A stretch of DNA of 64,000 nucleotides from Blasia pusilla (GCA_050084515.1 CM114274.1:29450001-29514000); one strand, 5' to 3'; shown: positions 10,861 to 23,044, counted from the first letter of the stretch. A program made the numbers and translations. The notes: generated by a model not told the origin, from the letters alone.

Positions 10861-12627
10861 ATGACTGACTACATTATACCGTCTAGTGGAAAGTTTTATG
10901 TATGCAATCAGTGCATAGGAGAAAGGCCACACACTGCACACAATGTATACATGACGCCAACATATATTCGAGATGTTTTAGGTGTTAACCCTTTATACCT
11001 GCAATTTTTATCTCTTATAGACTCGAGACTCGGGATTGAAACGAAATACAATGGCTTTCATAATGGTTTCTTTCCACGTTGAGTCCCTGCTGTGTTGTCC
11101 GCTTATTGCTTGGGGACTTTTGGACTCAGCCAAAATGAATTCAAACTTCTTGTACCGCAAATTCAGAGATGTTCTATTAGTGAACTTACGAATCAATGAA
11201 CTATATTCGCAATATGTCCCGCTTATTGAACTACCGATCCATCCTGCGTTCTTGTAGTCCTACCATCATCATCTGGCAAGACTATCCTGAAGGCATCCCA
11301 AGACAAGGGGCACGTGACGCATAGTATGAGTTTTGATCCATATAGTGTTGAGCTCAATGTGTTGCAAGACGTGCAGTACTCACTACCCGTAAAGAGGAGG
11401 CATGCGTATGACATATTTCATAATGGCAGTGTATTCCTTAGGGAGCAGGCGCACGTTCGTGAGCAATTTCTTTGTGACAGACATGGTATATCGCCAGACT
11501 CAAAGTTAACTATTGAGACTAGAATTTTTCCATTCTTATTTCCCTACCTTAGAGGATATTTCAATGGTCAAGACGCCTTTGTTGATTACCTCCGGAGCCG
11601 AGTTAGGCAACTATTTAGTGTGTTTACACTTTACAACCCATACTTGCTGATTATGCATCAGTTATGAGAGTCTATTACCCTAGCTTCACGAACTCGATCA
11701 TGCATCTTAGACAGAGAATTAGATCAGCTAAAGGTGAAATACCCGGACCTTAGTGAACAGGAACTGTATTCCTATTTATCCAAATATGATGTAAGTGCTC
11801 AAATCCCAGGAGCCCCCAGTTGGCATCGCCGTCACCTTAGGGACCTTAAGTCTATGGTCGAGACGTGGGGCATGCCCGATTTCTTCTTAACCCTTACATC
11901 CGATGAAGTATCTGATACAAGGTGGTCTGAGATATCTGATATTGAAGTTGTACTAAAGAAGGTAAACCCATATTTTACATGGCGAGATGCCCTTGTTGAG
12001 TGTGCTGTAATTTTTCATACTAGACTGAAAGCTTTCTTTTATAACTATATACTAGGTGGACCGTGCATACTAGGGACTTTGCATAATTACCCTGTTAGGT
12101 ATGAGCTAAAAGGTCGGGGTAGTTTGCACTCCCACAATATATTGTGGGTAGACAAACGTGACGTTGATCACGTCACAAGCGAGATTTGTTGTTATATTCC
12201 CTCAGTGAGACAGCGGAGTTCTGGGCATCCATTCTGCTCTACCGTAACTACACTCTTGCACCAGTACGTGACTTCGAAGCAATTACATACATGTAGGCCA
12301 GAGGGTTGTGTCACTAAGGCAACAAGGGACCACCCTCCATACTGCCGCATAGGATTTCTTGCTCCTACCAATTTGCAAGTAGAACCTGTTATATATCCTA
12401 AGACTCTAAAATGGAGCTATTATAGACTTGGTCAACGGCAGAGGAACATTATACCATATCACTCTGCTATCTTGCTTTTATGGGGTGCCCATATGAATTT
12501 ACAGCGAGTTAAAAATGTACAATGGTATTTTTATTTGCTAAAATATGCTTTAAAATGTGAACCCCACGGTGCTCTCAATATCACAACAGAATGTGCTAAA
12601 AATCTTGGCCTCGAGGGCTTACACTAG
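10861..12627 (+). pseudogene. Helitron Rep (HUH replication initiator) region, decayed
   Basis: The best-preserved frame, 11734-12627, encodes a Helitron-like N-terminal/Rep domain. It has a FFLTLTSDEVSD motif (typical 'F.TLT'), then a KGRGSLHSHNILWV segment holding the His-x-His metal-binding motif of HUH nucleases. Next come a Cys-rich stretch (CRPEGCVTKATRDHPPYC) and, near the end, a Y-x2-KY pair (YLLKYALK) in the place of the catalytic tyrosines. Frames 10861-11082 and 11314-11667 carry upstream parts (a CNQC zinc-binding pair near the start). HUH Reps nick and join single-stranded DNA for rolling-circle transposition. Intervening stops and frameshifts indicate a pseudogene; the helicase follows at 12840. 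Confidence 0.75.
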
Positions 12628-12839
12628 ACAAGATTGTGGTTGATTTCTAGGCTAGTGCTCAATAGGTCGGTTTCTTCAACTAAAGCAGCCGTCGCAGCCC
12701 TCAAGATCCCAATCATCACGAGGTCACAGGGAGTAGAGTATATTGACTCCAGTCCACCCTATCGAAGGACGACATATACAGAAATGTAACAACTGTATGC
12801 ATACACCCCACCACACTCTATTGTCATCGTCCAGAATGT

Positions 12840-14609
12840 TTGTATGATTTGACATTTATAGAATTCTGGCCTCACCATGAAGTTTCTAAGCTTACCACGA
12901 AAGCCACCGACAACTTTGTTAGCCTTAAAATAATAGGAAACTCTCTTTATAGAACATCAAGGCTTGTTTGTTTTACAGAATATCATCCCTTACACCAATG
13001 GAATGAATTCTTCTATATGATATTACTAAAGAAGATCTGCTTTAGATCTGAGTCACACATCTTATCGTTCTCAGCGGACACCTGGACCTATCTGCATGAA
13101 TGCATCCATAGAAAAATATTCACATGTGGATCATGTATTGTTGATGAGATTCAACATCATGCCAATGCCAGCCTGTGGAGCCAGGTCCATGCTAGTGAAA
13201 TTATATCAAAGGCAATGGATGTCATTGCATCCCACCTAAATTTTGACTTACATATCGACTCATTTCTAGATGCACTTGATCAACCATCTTTCCTACCTAC
13301 TCCTATCCAACCATTAGTTTGGGAGAGTTTCGAGCTGACCTTACCATTACACTCACTAAATATAGAGCAAATAGATTTGTATCACATGATAAAGGCCCTG
13401 AAAAATGGTCTCTTCATGCTGACCGGCCCACCCGGCACAGGTAAGACTTTCTTTATCAACTTCATGTAAACATTCTCGTCACTGAGCTGCATTTCTACAC
13501 TTTTGAGTGCAACTACAGGAATCGCTATTGTGTGCTTGCATCCCACCGCCACAACTGTGCACTCAGCATTTGGTATCCCGGTAAAAGAAGATCTTCCTTG
13601 CATGCAAACAGCCTCGGATCAATACATGCGCCTACGGGATGCCAAGGTATTGTTATAGACGAGTGCTCTATGCTTAAACCTCACCTACTACAAATAATTG
13701 CCCTAAGATTATACGAGGTTGCCCCATCCTCTAATATGAACCCTTTCTCGAATAAACTTGTCATCTTATTAGGTGACCTCTGCCAGCTACCTCTTGTGTG
13801 TCGCCATAGCGGTCAACCTTTTTGTACCTTCTGCCACATATCTTCGTCACCATTCTATGACAATATGGACAAGTACACCCTCCATACACCAGTGAGGCAT
13901 GTTGGTGACCCGAATTCCTTACATTTCTGTCAAATATCACAACAGAGCTTCCTACACAAGACCGCATACAAAATTGCCTTGTTGGTTTTTTGTAGATGAG
14001 AATACTGCTATGGATTATATTGATGATTGTACCTATCGTGCCGATGTAGAAGTGTTCAATCTTGTTGCCCTTCGCAGACTATGTGGTGCAATTGAGATCT
14101 TTCCAGTGCATGTAACCACAGATGCACCAGGTGACCCGCAATTCCGTGATTGGGTATCACACAGTCAATTTCATGAGCTCCAATTCCTGGAAATAGGGTG
14201 TAGGGTCTTGCTTACATCCAACATCGATATGAAAAATCAGGCAGAAAATGGTGCGTTAGGCATAGTTGTAGATTGTGTGTACAAGCAAGAAGACCTGGTT
14301 GGTATCTTTGTCTGTCTTCACTCAAATAACCACATTATTAAGGTGATAAGGACAACTTTTGCTACACTAAGGCATGGACCTAACCAGAAATATCATAAGC
14401 GGACTTTCCCACTTATGTTGGGCTACGCTATAACTGGCCATAAAAGTCAGGGTATGACAATAAAGAGCAAGTTTTTTCTTAACATCATATCCACCTTTGC
14501 CATAGGGCTTGTGTATGTCATGCTGTCTCGTGTGCAAAGTAGATCTCAATTACGAATTCTTTGTAGTTTAGTACCTGCAGATTTCCAGGTTTTTGTCCAG
14601 CGATCGTGA
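12840..14609 (+). pseudogene. Helitron Pif1-like helicase region, decayed
   Basis: Three successive frames (12840-13469, 13532-13999, 13899-14609) together carry Pif1/RecD-type SF1 helicase motifs in order. Walker A is GPPGTGKTFFINF at about 13424-13465. Motif II is VIDECSML at about 13650, motif III is LGDLCQLP at about 13770, and the C-terminal motifs include AITGHKSQGMTI at about 14428. The last frame ends in the usual VMLSRVQSRSQL-type motif VI. In autonomous Helitrons this domain is fused to the Rep and unwinds donor DNA. Here at least two frame breaks separate the parts. About 60% of a second copy is at 62.9-63.6 kb. Confidence 0.8.
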
Positions 14610-14636
14610 CTTATTCTTCCAAGTGCACCAAGAACA

Positions 14637-15640
14637 ATGGCCAACAATGATAGAACGTTGAGAAGCCGAGCAAGAAGGTCGGGTTTGCCAAAAACATCGC
14701 CACTTGTAACAGATTTTAATTTGTCCATAGCTGGTACACCACAGGCAAACCCCATTGTGCTTAGCGAAAGCAACTCCGACGATCACCACAAACCAGCCAC
14801 ACTACCACACGCTCCACTGAATCAAGTCGATCACCATGCTGATCATACAACACAAGTTAGTAGACAGCTTCTCTACTAGACCCTGATGCCATCTATCCTC
14901 ATTATGATGCACTAACAATCACATCTTTAGGTACCAAAGTCCTACTTGGACTTTGCCAAGATGATATTGGAAGACATGCCTAGCCTCCTCGACGAGCCAA
15001 ATATCATTGTTGTTCCACCCACAGATGCTCAGCTAAGATACGCTAATAGTCTAGGCTTGGATCAATCCCACTCGTACGATGGCATCACAAGTCGGAAATT
15101 AAGTCGAATGATAGACCAATGTTGTCGTGTCGAGAGCCTTTCTTCGAGTAAGGGCAGACCTTCTAGTTGCGGTAGACATGGTCGATGCAAGGTGAACTCT
15201 CTAAGAAGTTCTCCTTTTTCAATATAAAATTATTATGTATATTCTCCATTCTCTCACGACAGGTATCACAAGTGGAAGTGCGGAGGCGATCACTTCTTCG
15301 TAACATCGGATCCCAAAATTCATAACTATAAAATCCCTATAAACTACTTTACGCTTGTACACGAGGAAGGTAGCACAATTAGTGTTAAACCCTACTTGAG
15401 CAGACCTCTTGATATCCATGGATCGCTATATAAGGACATACAAAGTATAATCCCATGTCCTTCCATATGTGACGATAGGAAGAATCACCGGAGTTGGAGA
15501 TTGCATGACCTGGTTCATGAACGCCTCCCCAAAGTGATAAACTAAATAGCGAGTGAACCAGTGCCTATCTACAAAGAGTACCTTGACATTGTAAGGATTG
15601 AGGAAAGGAGAGTCGGGCACAACTCGTGCTCCACCCCTAT
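14637..15640 (+). pseudogene. ORFs downstream of the Helitron helicase, unknown function
   Basis: Frame 14637-14879 is low-complexity and His/Pro/Ser-rich. Frame 14946-15227 contains PTDAQLRYANSLGL followed by SRKLSRMIDQC, a short helical motif of the 'PT..QL.YA..LG' type, seen in various DNA-associated proteins. Around 15265-15640 the plus strand continues with readable protein-like text (YKIPINYFTLVHEEG...) broken by stops. These frames run on the same strand as the Rep-helicase and may be accessory Helitron genes or captured host fragments. I do not recognise a family. Confidence 0.35.
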
Positions 15641-15649
15641 CCATGCTTG

Positions 15650-16399
15650 ACAGACATTCTCTACTCTTCTAAAGAATGGGCTTTGGCGGAATTATTCTCC
15701 CAAGAGGGGTAATCCACTCTCATTGGAAAAATAACAAGCCAAGACATTCACTATTTTAGTATGACTAAACTCCTCTAAAGTGACAAGCCTCTCATCTCCA
15801 CACACACCACACTCTAGGAACCTCTCGAAGAATAGATCATGGTCAAGTTACTCTCCCAAGAGCGGTGATCCACTCTCATTGGAAGAGCAAGCAATCCCAA
15901 AGCCATACACTCAAGAGTGACACGAGAGACTCAATATGTGAAATAGAAGGTGATGAACACTTGAAGGTCCTTCCTCTTTATATACTCACAAGGGATCCAC
16001 AAGAATACGAAATAGAACTAATCTTATATTGTGCCACATGGCTTTCTCTCAAAGCTTAGTCAATCATATTTTGACACAATTAGATTTCCTCTTATCTCTT
16101 CCAAAATATCCACTTCTATCCACTTGATATTTTCCAAATTACCCCCAACTAACCTAGCCACCAACCAAGACTACTTTTTCTTTTCATTAAAGCACCAACC
16201 TCACTACTTTACTTTTATAAAGTCATCTTTTATTTATTACCTCTTTTTCTAAAGTTGGGCCCGTATAAAAGAAGCCCCATAAAGAGGTTTAAACGTGGGA
16301 ATTTCCTTTTCCTAAGCTAATTTATTTAATACTAATAAAATTCTATCTAACACTTAATGAGGAAGGAGTTTACACACTGGCTGATTTTACTATACGACA
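15650..16399 (-). repeat. 3' LTR of the second gypsy element (left boundary approximate)
   Basis: On the minus strand a purine tract (TCTGAGGGGGTGAA, about 16400-16413) is immediately followed by TGTCGTATAG at 16399, as expected for a polypurine tract and LTR start. The first 58 bp of this LTR (16342-16399) recur at 19761-19818 at the other end of the element. The LTR contains an internal direct repeat (cca-ctctcattggaa phrases near 15714 and 15870). The distal LTR end, and hence the left limit given here, is uncertain. Confidence 0.5.
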
Positions 16400-17427
16400 T
16401 TCACCCCCTCAGACCTGCACATCCTCCGATATGTGCCGAAAACATCGAGTCTTCTTGCTATTTTACTCAAAATTATTTTTGTTGTGCCTCTAGACACATT
16501 GAACTGAAATCAAGAAATCCCTCACGTGTAAGGAAAATCTTGACCCTTTTTCCTACAATGGGCAGCTTTAGAATTGTGCTATCTAGTTCACATAGTTTGT
16601 AAGTGGCATTGTCAAAAGCAAAGACTATAACATATGGACCAAACCATTGACGTGCAAACTTCTTAATTATATTATGGTGGTTGTCGAGGTTGTTGTCATG
16701 CACTAAGACCCAATCTCCTTCTCTTATAGGCTCCTTTCGAAGTCGATGAGTTTTGTCAAAGCGCTCCTTATTTTTCAACTTTGCTTCCTTCATTTTGACT
16801 AATGCTTATGCAATATCTTCTTCCCGCCGCTCTAGCTGCTGCATTCGAAGTGCTAGGAGCTCTTCTCTATCGAGCGCGTCTTCCCACGGCAAACCCATCC
16901 AAGTGGTATATCTCCTTCTGTTGGCATTATCGGCTTTTGACCTATCATCAACTCTGTAGGCATGAACCTTGTAACGGTGATGTGAGTAGTTCTATCTACC
17001 CATAAAGCAAATGGAAGCAATCTAGGCCAATCAACGTAACGATCTCCACATGCCTTTGCCAATGCTTGAATGATCGGCGGATGTCCCCTTTCGCTCTTTC
17101 CATTTGCCTCCGGATTCATGGAGGTTGTTAATCTCAATTGGACTCCATATCTCTTGAAGAACTCTCGTGCTTCCTCCGTATTTAACTCACCTCTATCTGC
17201 ACAGATTCTCTCGACACTCCCATATCGAGCAACAATATCCTCTAGAATAAAATGACATATAGGCTCTGTTGTTTTAGCCCGTAAAGCCCTCCCTTCTGCA
17301 AAGTTGGACAACTCTTCTCATGCTAGGACCAAGTAACGCATTCCCCAAAGACCTAATCGCATAGCAACTAGATCTATAAACCATTGATGATGAATAGACA
17401 AGAGATACGTGGGTTTAAGTCCATCTT
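16400..17427 (-). pseudogene. Ty3/gypsy integrase, C-terminal half
   Basis: Minus frame 16853-17311 carries the integrase catalytic core second half: VERICADRGELNTEEAREFF (the second Asp region), then SMNPEANGKSERGHPPII in the position of the catalytic Glu. Frame 16473-16793 carries the C-terminal GPY/F region (REGDWVLVHDN, then ARQWFGPYVI). Integrase joins retrotransposon cDNA to the genome. The core is split by the solo LTR beginning at 17428. Across that insertion the protein continues sensibly (KIRVRD before, GLKPTY after), showing that the LTR landed inside the integrase gene. Decayed by a frameshift between the core and the C-terminus. Confidence 0.75.
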
Positions 17428-18428
17428 TGTCGCGCCCCTACTCTCCTTGAACGTCAATCTTTAGTGTTGCGGAAGCGTGCGTTCAGTAGGTCACGAGCTC
17501 ATCGCCGATCTGCGCCTAAACACGCACTCTCGTTAGTCGGGTTTGGCCAACCGGCGTTCCAACCCACCGAGTCCTCAACTCGGCGTCTCATCAAGCTCAA
17601 CCTTCCTTAGTTCCTAGCTTCCAACACATGGCAAGTCCTTCAAGACTTGGAACAGACTTTCTGGTTAGTCCAAGGATCTGAAACGGCACTTGCGCGCCTA
17701 GCGATCCCAACTGTTCAACGGTCCTCCGGTGAGTTCCGAACCAAGACCCAAGTAATTGAGTCGCGGGGTGGAATCCAAGAGGGATGTCTAAAATCGCCTC
17801 ACTAGACTTGGTGCAGGTTTTCCGACCCAACCCCCAAACTCGCGTTCCGTTCCATGCCCTTGAGCCGCCCCGCGGCGCCCAAAGTGGGGTTTGGGTTCCA
17901 AGCACTCTCGGAGACCTTCCCCCTTACTAGTACTTCTGGGGTTCTCCAATAACCCCTCCCCTTTGGGAAAAGAGGGTCGGGCCCTTCATTGTGGCCCTCA
18001 ACCCGACTCCACTTATAGTCGTTTTCGGGTCGTATCTCGGCCGCTGCTTATGCGTTTGCAACGATCTTTAGTGCGTTTGGACCGGCTCTCCATAAGCTTT
18101 CCAACGCATCCTTATTTGCTCCAAACTCATCTTGGCGCTAAAAGTTATGGCCATAAATACAGTCGGAAACTCTCAAACGCTAGTGGCGTTCCAAATCCGG
18201 ATCTTCCCTTTGGCAATCCACTTCCTAAACTCGACTTCTTTCAAGTCTCATTCCGCGTTTGGTCCAGGTTTCTCAGTCGCGACCATAACACCTGAAACGC
18301 AACTCCTCGCTCGCGTCTCGTCTCTTGTCTCCTCTTTGAGACAACTCCAACGCGCAAACCATCTAAGCGTGAGCCCGCTAATGTTCCGATGTTCCGCTTG
18401 GCACTTGTTTGGTCATGAGGGTTCGACA
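17428..18428. mobile_element. Solo LTR of another retrotransposon, 1,001 bp
   Basis: The segment starts TGTCGCGCCCC at 17428 and ends TTCGACA at 18428, giving TG...CA ends with a 5-bp inverted terminal repeat (TGTCG/CGACA). Flanking five bases are atctt (17423-17427) and atctc (18429-18433), an imperfect 5-bp target duplication. It interrupts an integrase gene whose reading resumes after it. Base composition is clearly richer in GC than the host element, and no protein is encoded. A solo LTR forms by recombination between two LTRs of one element. Confidence 0.75.
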
Positions 18429-19760
18429 ATCTCTCACCCTGATTTTTTATTGAAACTGATATTCGACACATGATCCAACATATCTCTCAATATCCTTATA
18501 TAGGCCTTTCCACCAATATCTCTCTTTTATCTTGGTGAAAGTTGCCCAAGTACCTCTGTGTCCTGCCCATAAAAAATTGTGGAATTCTTTGAGCACTTGC
18601 ATTTTTGTCTCATTATCATCCACCACCTTGAAGGGCATTCCGTCTTTCCTCTTTGGCCTTTTCCAAAGATACCTATCTTGTAGTAGATAGCCATACGCCT
18701 TATGCCGAATCTCCTTGAAGAACTTGTCTGTCCACCCTCCGTCTCTTTGTAGAGTGCTTAAATAGCGCCCAATTTCTTTTAACTTGCCCTCATACAAATT
18801 CTCTTTGAAGGCTAGAACATCCTCTATGCCACCTTGTTCTTGAGATAACACTTGCCACACATGTGCATCATCCTCATCTATCTCAATTGCCTCCATTTCT
18901 TCATCTTGACTAAATCTAGCTCTAGACAACATGTCAGCTACTGAGTTCTCTTTCCCAGCTATATGCTTTAATTGTGGATTCAAAGATCTAATGTAGGCTA
19001 TCCAACGTAGCATGGCTATATCTGGAGTCGTACAATTCGCAATCATACCTAACAGAGGTAGACAATCAACCTCAAGCAATACATAGGCTCCCATAAGATA
19101 CTCTGTCTCAGCTTTCATTGTAGTTACAACTCCCCAAAGCTCCCTCTTTACCTGAGGGTACCTCCTCTGTCGTTACGTGAATGTACAAGCTTTAAACCTT
19201 GTCGCAAATCTTCTTCCTTCCACGTCATCCTGCCCAATTGCCCACCCACTAGCAATAGGGCTAGTGTCCACTATGATGATAATAGGTCTTCCACATTTGT
19301 AGCTCATTTTTCGTAGAACTGGTGGCGACTTCAATGCCTCCTTCAAGTGCATCATTGTTGCTCTTTGCTTCTTCTCCCAAGTGAACTTCTTCTTCTTTTT
19401 TAACAGCTCATACAAAGGATTAGATACGTGGCCAAAATGAGAAATTCACACCTGATAAAACACACAAGCTCCTAAAAACCTTCTCACTTCGGTGACGTTT
19501 TTGCATTCTCGTATCCTCCCGATGACATCAACTTTTGTTGGATTTGGTTTTGGCCAAACTCTCCACAAAGATGGCGCACTACCACAATCTGAGGAACCCC
19601 AAAGCTACACTTTTCTCCAGAAAGAGTAAGATTGACCTCTTCTAGTCTTGTTAGGATCATATCCACATCACAAATATGATCAGACACAAACTTTCTACAC
19701 CCATCTTTCACAACCCTCTCAATCCTATCTTCTATTGCACATCCATTTATAGGAATATCA
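18429..19760 (-). pseudogene. Ty3/gypsy RT end, RNase H and integrase zinc-binding domain
   Basis: Reading right to left: 19484-19711 has the palm/thumb end of reverse transcriptase (MILTRLEEVNLTLSGEKCSF). 19173-19415 has the RNase H start (IIIVDTSPIASGWAIGQDD, with the first Asp of the active site). 18447-19118 has the RNase H end and integrase N-terminus (LKHIAGKENSVADMLSRARF, then HNFLWAGHRGTWATFTKIKERYWW, the HHCC zinc finger region). The RT is truncated precisely at its I-D-D-I active-site motif (about 19752-19765), where sequence jumps into LTR start. Everything upstream (gag, protease, RT fingers) is missing. Confidence 0.75.
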
Positions 19761-19818
19761 TCTATCTAACACTTAATGAGGAAGGAGTTTACACACTGGC
19801 TGATTTTATTATACAACA
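19761..19818 (-). repeat. 58-bp fragment of 5' LTR, right end of second gypsy element
   Basis: Matches 16342-16399 with only a few differences near its end (tattatacaaca versus tactatacgaca). The minus-strand element start is TGTTG at 19818. It is joined at 19761 to the IDD motif of RT, the junction sharing the short sequence tatcta/atagat. This is the mark of an internal deletion that removed most of the 5' LTR, gag, protease and half of RT. Confidence 0.65.
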
Positions 19819-20400
19819 ACGTAAGGCATGGGCATCTTCATTCTGGGAGCTAAAGAAGCAACCACCAGCAACATGTACAAATTACTGCATACTATTCTAT
19901 TCCTTATTTGCCACAATTTATTTTGTTCAACCTATACTTATGAGTGATTTACTTATGTTTGTAATTGATTCATCGTTCAAAGACATCGAGAAGGAGGTTA
20001 TGAGCTTTAAGGGGATCGAGTTCAATGAAGCTGAGCTTACTCGACAGCAAGCGGCAGCCCATTTTGCAAGATTGACAGTTGGCATAAAACCTGACCAATT
20101 CTAGGAGTTGCGCTTGATCATGAAACTACCACTCCCAATGCTTACTGACCTCTCAGCACCTAAAGCTGCACACCTACTCGAATGAATGAAGACAGCTCGT
20201 AAAGCTGGCGCAATTGTAGACTTGCCTACAAACAAGGATGACGTGAATGACTTGCGCCCAAGCTCATCTTCGCAATACGCCGATAATTCCATGCTTGTGC
20301 ATCGCTCTGGTCCAGGTTCTCATTTCTATAACGATGGGAGTTTGTATCAAAACCCCAGCCTACCTAAGTCACCCAACAAGGGGAAATGTGTATGACACTA
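19819..20400 (+). pseudogene. Unknown protein fragments, possibly Helitron-associated
   Basis: The frame ending at 20104 contains SFKDIEKEVMSFKGIEFNEA followed by ELTRQQAAAHFARLTVGIKP. The frame 20186-20395 contains RKAGAIVDLPTNKDDVNDLR. Both look like genuine, moderately charged protein but match no family I know. They resume the plus-strand coding style of 14.6-15.6 kb after the inserted gypsy element, so the two stretches were probably contiguous before that insertion. Confidence 0.3.
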
Positions 20401-21273
20401 AAATGAACATGTGAGTACTTACTATGTTGGTCTCATATGCTAAGTGTGAACCGTTTGTCATTGCTTAATGAAGTCCACCTGATGCTGCAGTAACTGAACT
20501 TTGTGAATTTCTCTTGCAGATGTTGCTCATGCCAATGTAAACAGCGATTTATTCACTACCCACATATTCATATGCAGTATACCTTACTCTTGAGTGGACA
20601 TGACTACTTTCACTCCATTTTGGTTTTAATCCTCAGACTGTTATTTCAGATCTGCACTATTTGAAAAGTAGAGACCTTGGCAAGATCGTTACCACTGAAT
20701 TTTCATTCATGCTATGCCTACTGTAATATTGCAAAATAGCTTGTGTGTACATGGCCACACACATTCTGAGACTTCCATTTTTTAACAGCTTCATGATTAA
20801 GGCTTGGCTTTCAACTTACAGCTACATTTCTCTTCACAGCCTGTTTTCGTTAAGATAGAAGTCACATCTTCTCTATATTCGTTGTCGTCTTTATGTGAAA
20901 TATGTTTAAGTTTTCTCATTCCATCTTTCATAATATTTATGCGTCTTCCTTGTTCCTCAACCCCTTTGCAAGTCTTTGTCTTGGTTTGGATTTTAAGCAT
21001 GGAATGTTCAACTCATTTCTTGTTTATCATTTTATCAGTTCATTTTCAGTTCAGGTTATGCCATGGCATAACACTTCAGTTCATCGTTTTGTCTTACATT
21101 TCACCTCAGAGCGATCAACATCCTACTCATCACTGCCAACTCTTGCTTCCATTTTGCAAGAAAGTACTAAAGCAAGCAACCAGATTACATGTTCGTATCG
21201 CACACCATCGTCAAAAATTTGTGTTAACTCAAGATAGCGAAGAAGACGTTCATCCTACATCGAGGAGACTCCA
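20401..21273. other. No gene recognised
   Basis: Pyrimidine-rich DNA, possibly intronic to the flanking ORFs. Overlapping frames at 20804-21343 and 20902-21237 look like chance: hydrophobic, Ser/Phe/Leu-rich. Confidence 0.35.
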
Positions 21274-21543
21274 TTGCCGAGTATGGATGATCCACTCTAT
21301 CGTAGTGACGTTGTTCCAATTAGTCTATTTGATGCAGCAATGACAAACTTAGGCATCATCCCCGACAAGCTAGATGAAAGTGAGCGTCACGTTGACATCC
21401 TTCGCATGGTAATGCGATCAGTATCTGGAGATGACAACTACAACAGTGAAAGAATCGTGAAATTGCAACGTCAACTTAGAACAATACTTGAAAAATCAGC
21501 AACTCTCCTAAACCATTGCAAAGAAAAAAATATGGCGTCAACA
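21274..21543 (+). CDS. Conserved ORF of unknown function, one of two related copies in the window
   Basis: The frame starts at 21274 and is credible to about 21543: SDVVPISLFDAAMTNLGIIP, then RHVDILRMVMRSVSGDDN and ERIVKLQRQLRTILEKSATL. It is predicted to be mainly helical. A diverged relative at about 36360-36640 carries the parallel text FLFDVALKNM, VMRHISIDQGPN and ILQDKLNTLYSEI. Repetition at two unlinked places in transposon-rich DNA suggests a transposon-borne gene, perhaps a Helitron accessory ORF. The remainder of the open frame to 21735 loses similarity and may read into an intron. Confidence 0.4.
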
Positions 21544-21735
21544 CTGAGCTCCAGGACATGGTTTTTGAACTTCAGACGCTGTGCAAGGACAAGTGACTTT
21601 GAGCATTCATACACATATATGTTGGTTGCTTACTCTATACTGCTATGTTTCTGCAAACCTAAGTTTGTGTCTCCTGTTGTTGATGCTCAGGTGTACTTTG
21701 TACACAAAAAGGAGTCACATAGCACTTGTACTTGA

Positions 21736-22731
21736 TTTTGATCGACCTTTTCATCATATATTTTTTACTTTATTGTGTCTAGAAGATTATCACGTTGCGT
21801 CAGCTTACTATTGGTTCACTCACGCATTCCACTTCCCACTATGACTTTCTCAATTTACTTCACTTTGCCATCGAACAATTTATGCTACATCCGTTTCGTG
21901 TTTTGTATAACACCGTTGATCCATGATATCTGACATGCATTACTTGTTCTTCCAGTGTCCTCCAACCCCACCAAGCTTCATTCTCCTCGTATGTTGTGGA
22001 CAATAGTTTATTTGTCTTAAACGTTGCAACAACTTTTGTTTTGCAATGCTACTAACTCCTATTCACTTCATTCACTGCTACCTGTTCTCCGGGGCTCCTT
22101 TAGTGTAACAATAACAATTCATTTCAAAACTGCCCTTTTGCACCTATAATTTAAATCTGTTTACTTGAATTCAACTTCCAATTGTGCCTATATACCCTCT
22201 GATTGAATACACTCCACGAACCCAACAATGCTTTAAATGCCTTGTTCATCATTGAGCTACTTTATTTTTGGCCACATGTAATTCATGCCACACTACACCA
22301 ACAACAGCCGGTCATGCAACCATTCACCCCACCCGTTTACAGATACAGCTCACTAACAAATCAATAATTCATTCAAAACTGCCTAAAAACATTATATTTG
22401 GTTGTTGCCACTCCTCTCATTCATTAATCACTCATAAATTACATGAGACTCCTCAAACAGCAATTGACTAGTGGCGTTTCTTTATTGGCCTAAGCATTAT
22501 ATTATGGTTAGACTTTACTACATATAGTGTATCCCATCACTATAAACGCCAGTGTATTTTCAAACTATTCCTGCATGAGCGTTAGTGGTAAAAGGGGGAC
22601 GCATTCTTGTTTAAAATTCAAAATTTTAAGGCTATCGTCTTATGTCTCACCCCATAAGCATTCCTACTAGGGTCCAAAAACTAAGAAAATGAAAACGGTA
22701 TGAAATCCATTTGAAGGATAAGAACATCTCC
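21736..22731. other. No gene recognised
   Basis: AT-rich DNA with short frames only. A CTAG|T at 22468-22471, with a weak 4-bp stem (tgag...ctca) ending about 12 bases before it, is a possible but unconvincing 3' end for the autonomous Helitron. Confidence 0.35.
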
Positions 22732-23044
22732 ACCCACCTACATAAAGTGGTGGGGGGTGGTACTCTCCATGTTGTTCATACTTCATATAATTTTAAACAT
22801 ATACGACTTATCACTATATTTGTGAATTAGATCGCACATATTTACAAGGCTTATGCAATCTCTTCCACAATATTTTAATGGTAATGGGGACCTTACGCAC
22901 GGATATTCTTTCACGAGTAGGGTTGGGATACCTCGCCATTATTTTGCGAGAGTCCTCCTTTTTAATGCAATTTCTACATTAAAAAGAATTTCGCCGTCTA
23001 CTACACTAAAATATGCCGTTTAGTGTAGTAGATGGGAGATGCTC
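22732..23044. mobile_element. MITE candidate, 313 bp
   Basis: Ends are GAACATCTCC (22732-22741) and GGAGATGCTC (23035-23044), inverted repeats with one mismatch. Flanking triplets are taa and tag, close to the TWA target duplication of PIF/Harbinger elements. The right end carries a strong hairpin (22997-23032). Non-coding. Terminal motif and size fit a Tourist-like MITE, but the TIR is short and the duplication imperfect. Confidence 0.4.
22997..23032. repeat. 14-bp perfect hairpin
   Basis: tctactacactaaa (22997-23010) pairs exactly with tttagtgtagtaga (23019-23032) around an 8-nt loop. It lies at the right end of the MITE candidate. Confidence 0.7.

Noticed and set aside
7704-22471. One complete autonomous Helitron from 7704 to 22471
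   Set aside because: The 5' end and replicase are plausible, but the 3' end has only a weak stem; not enough to claim the whole unit.
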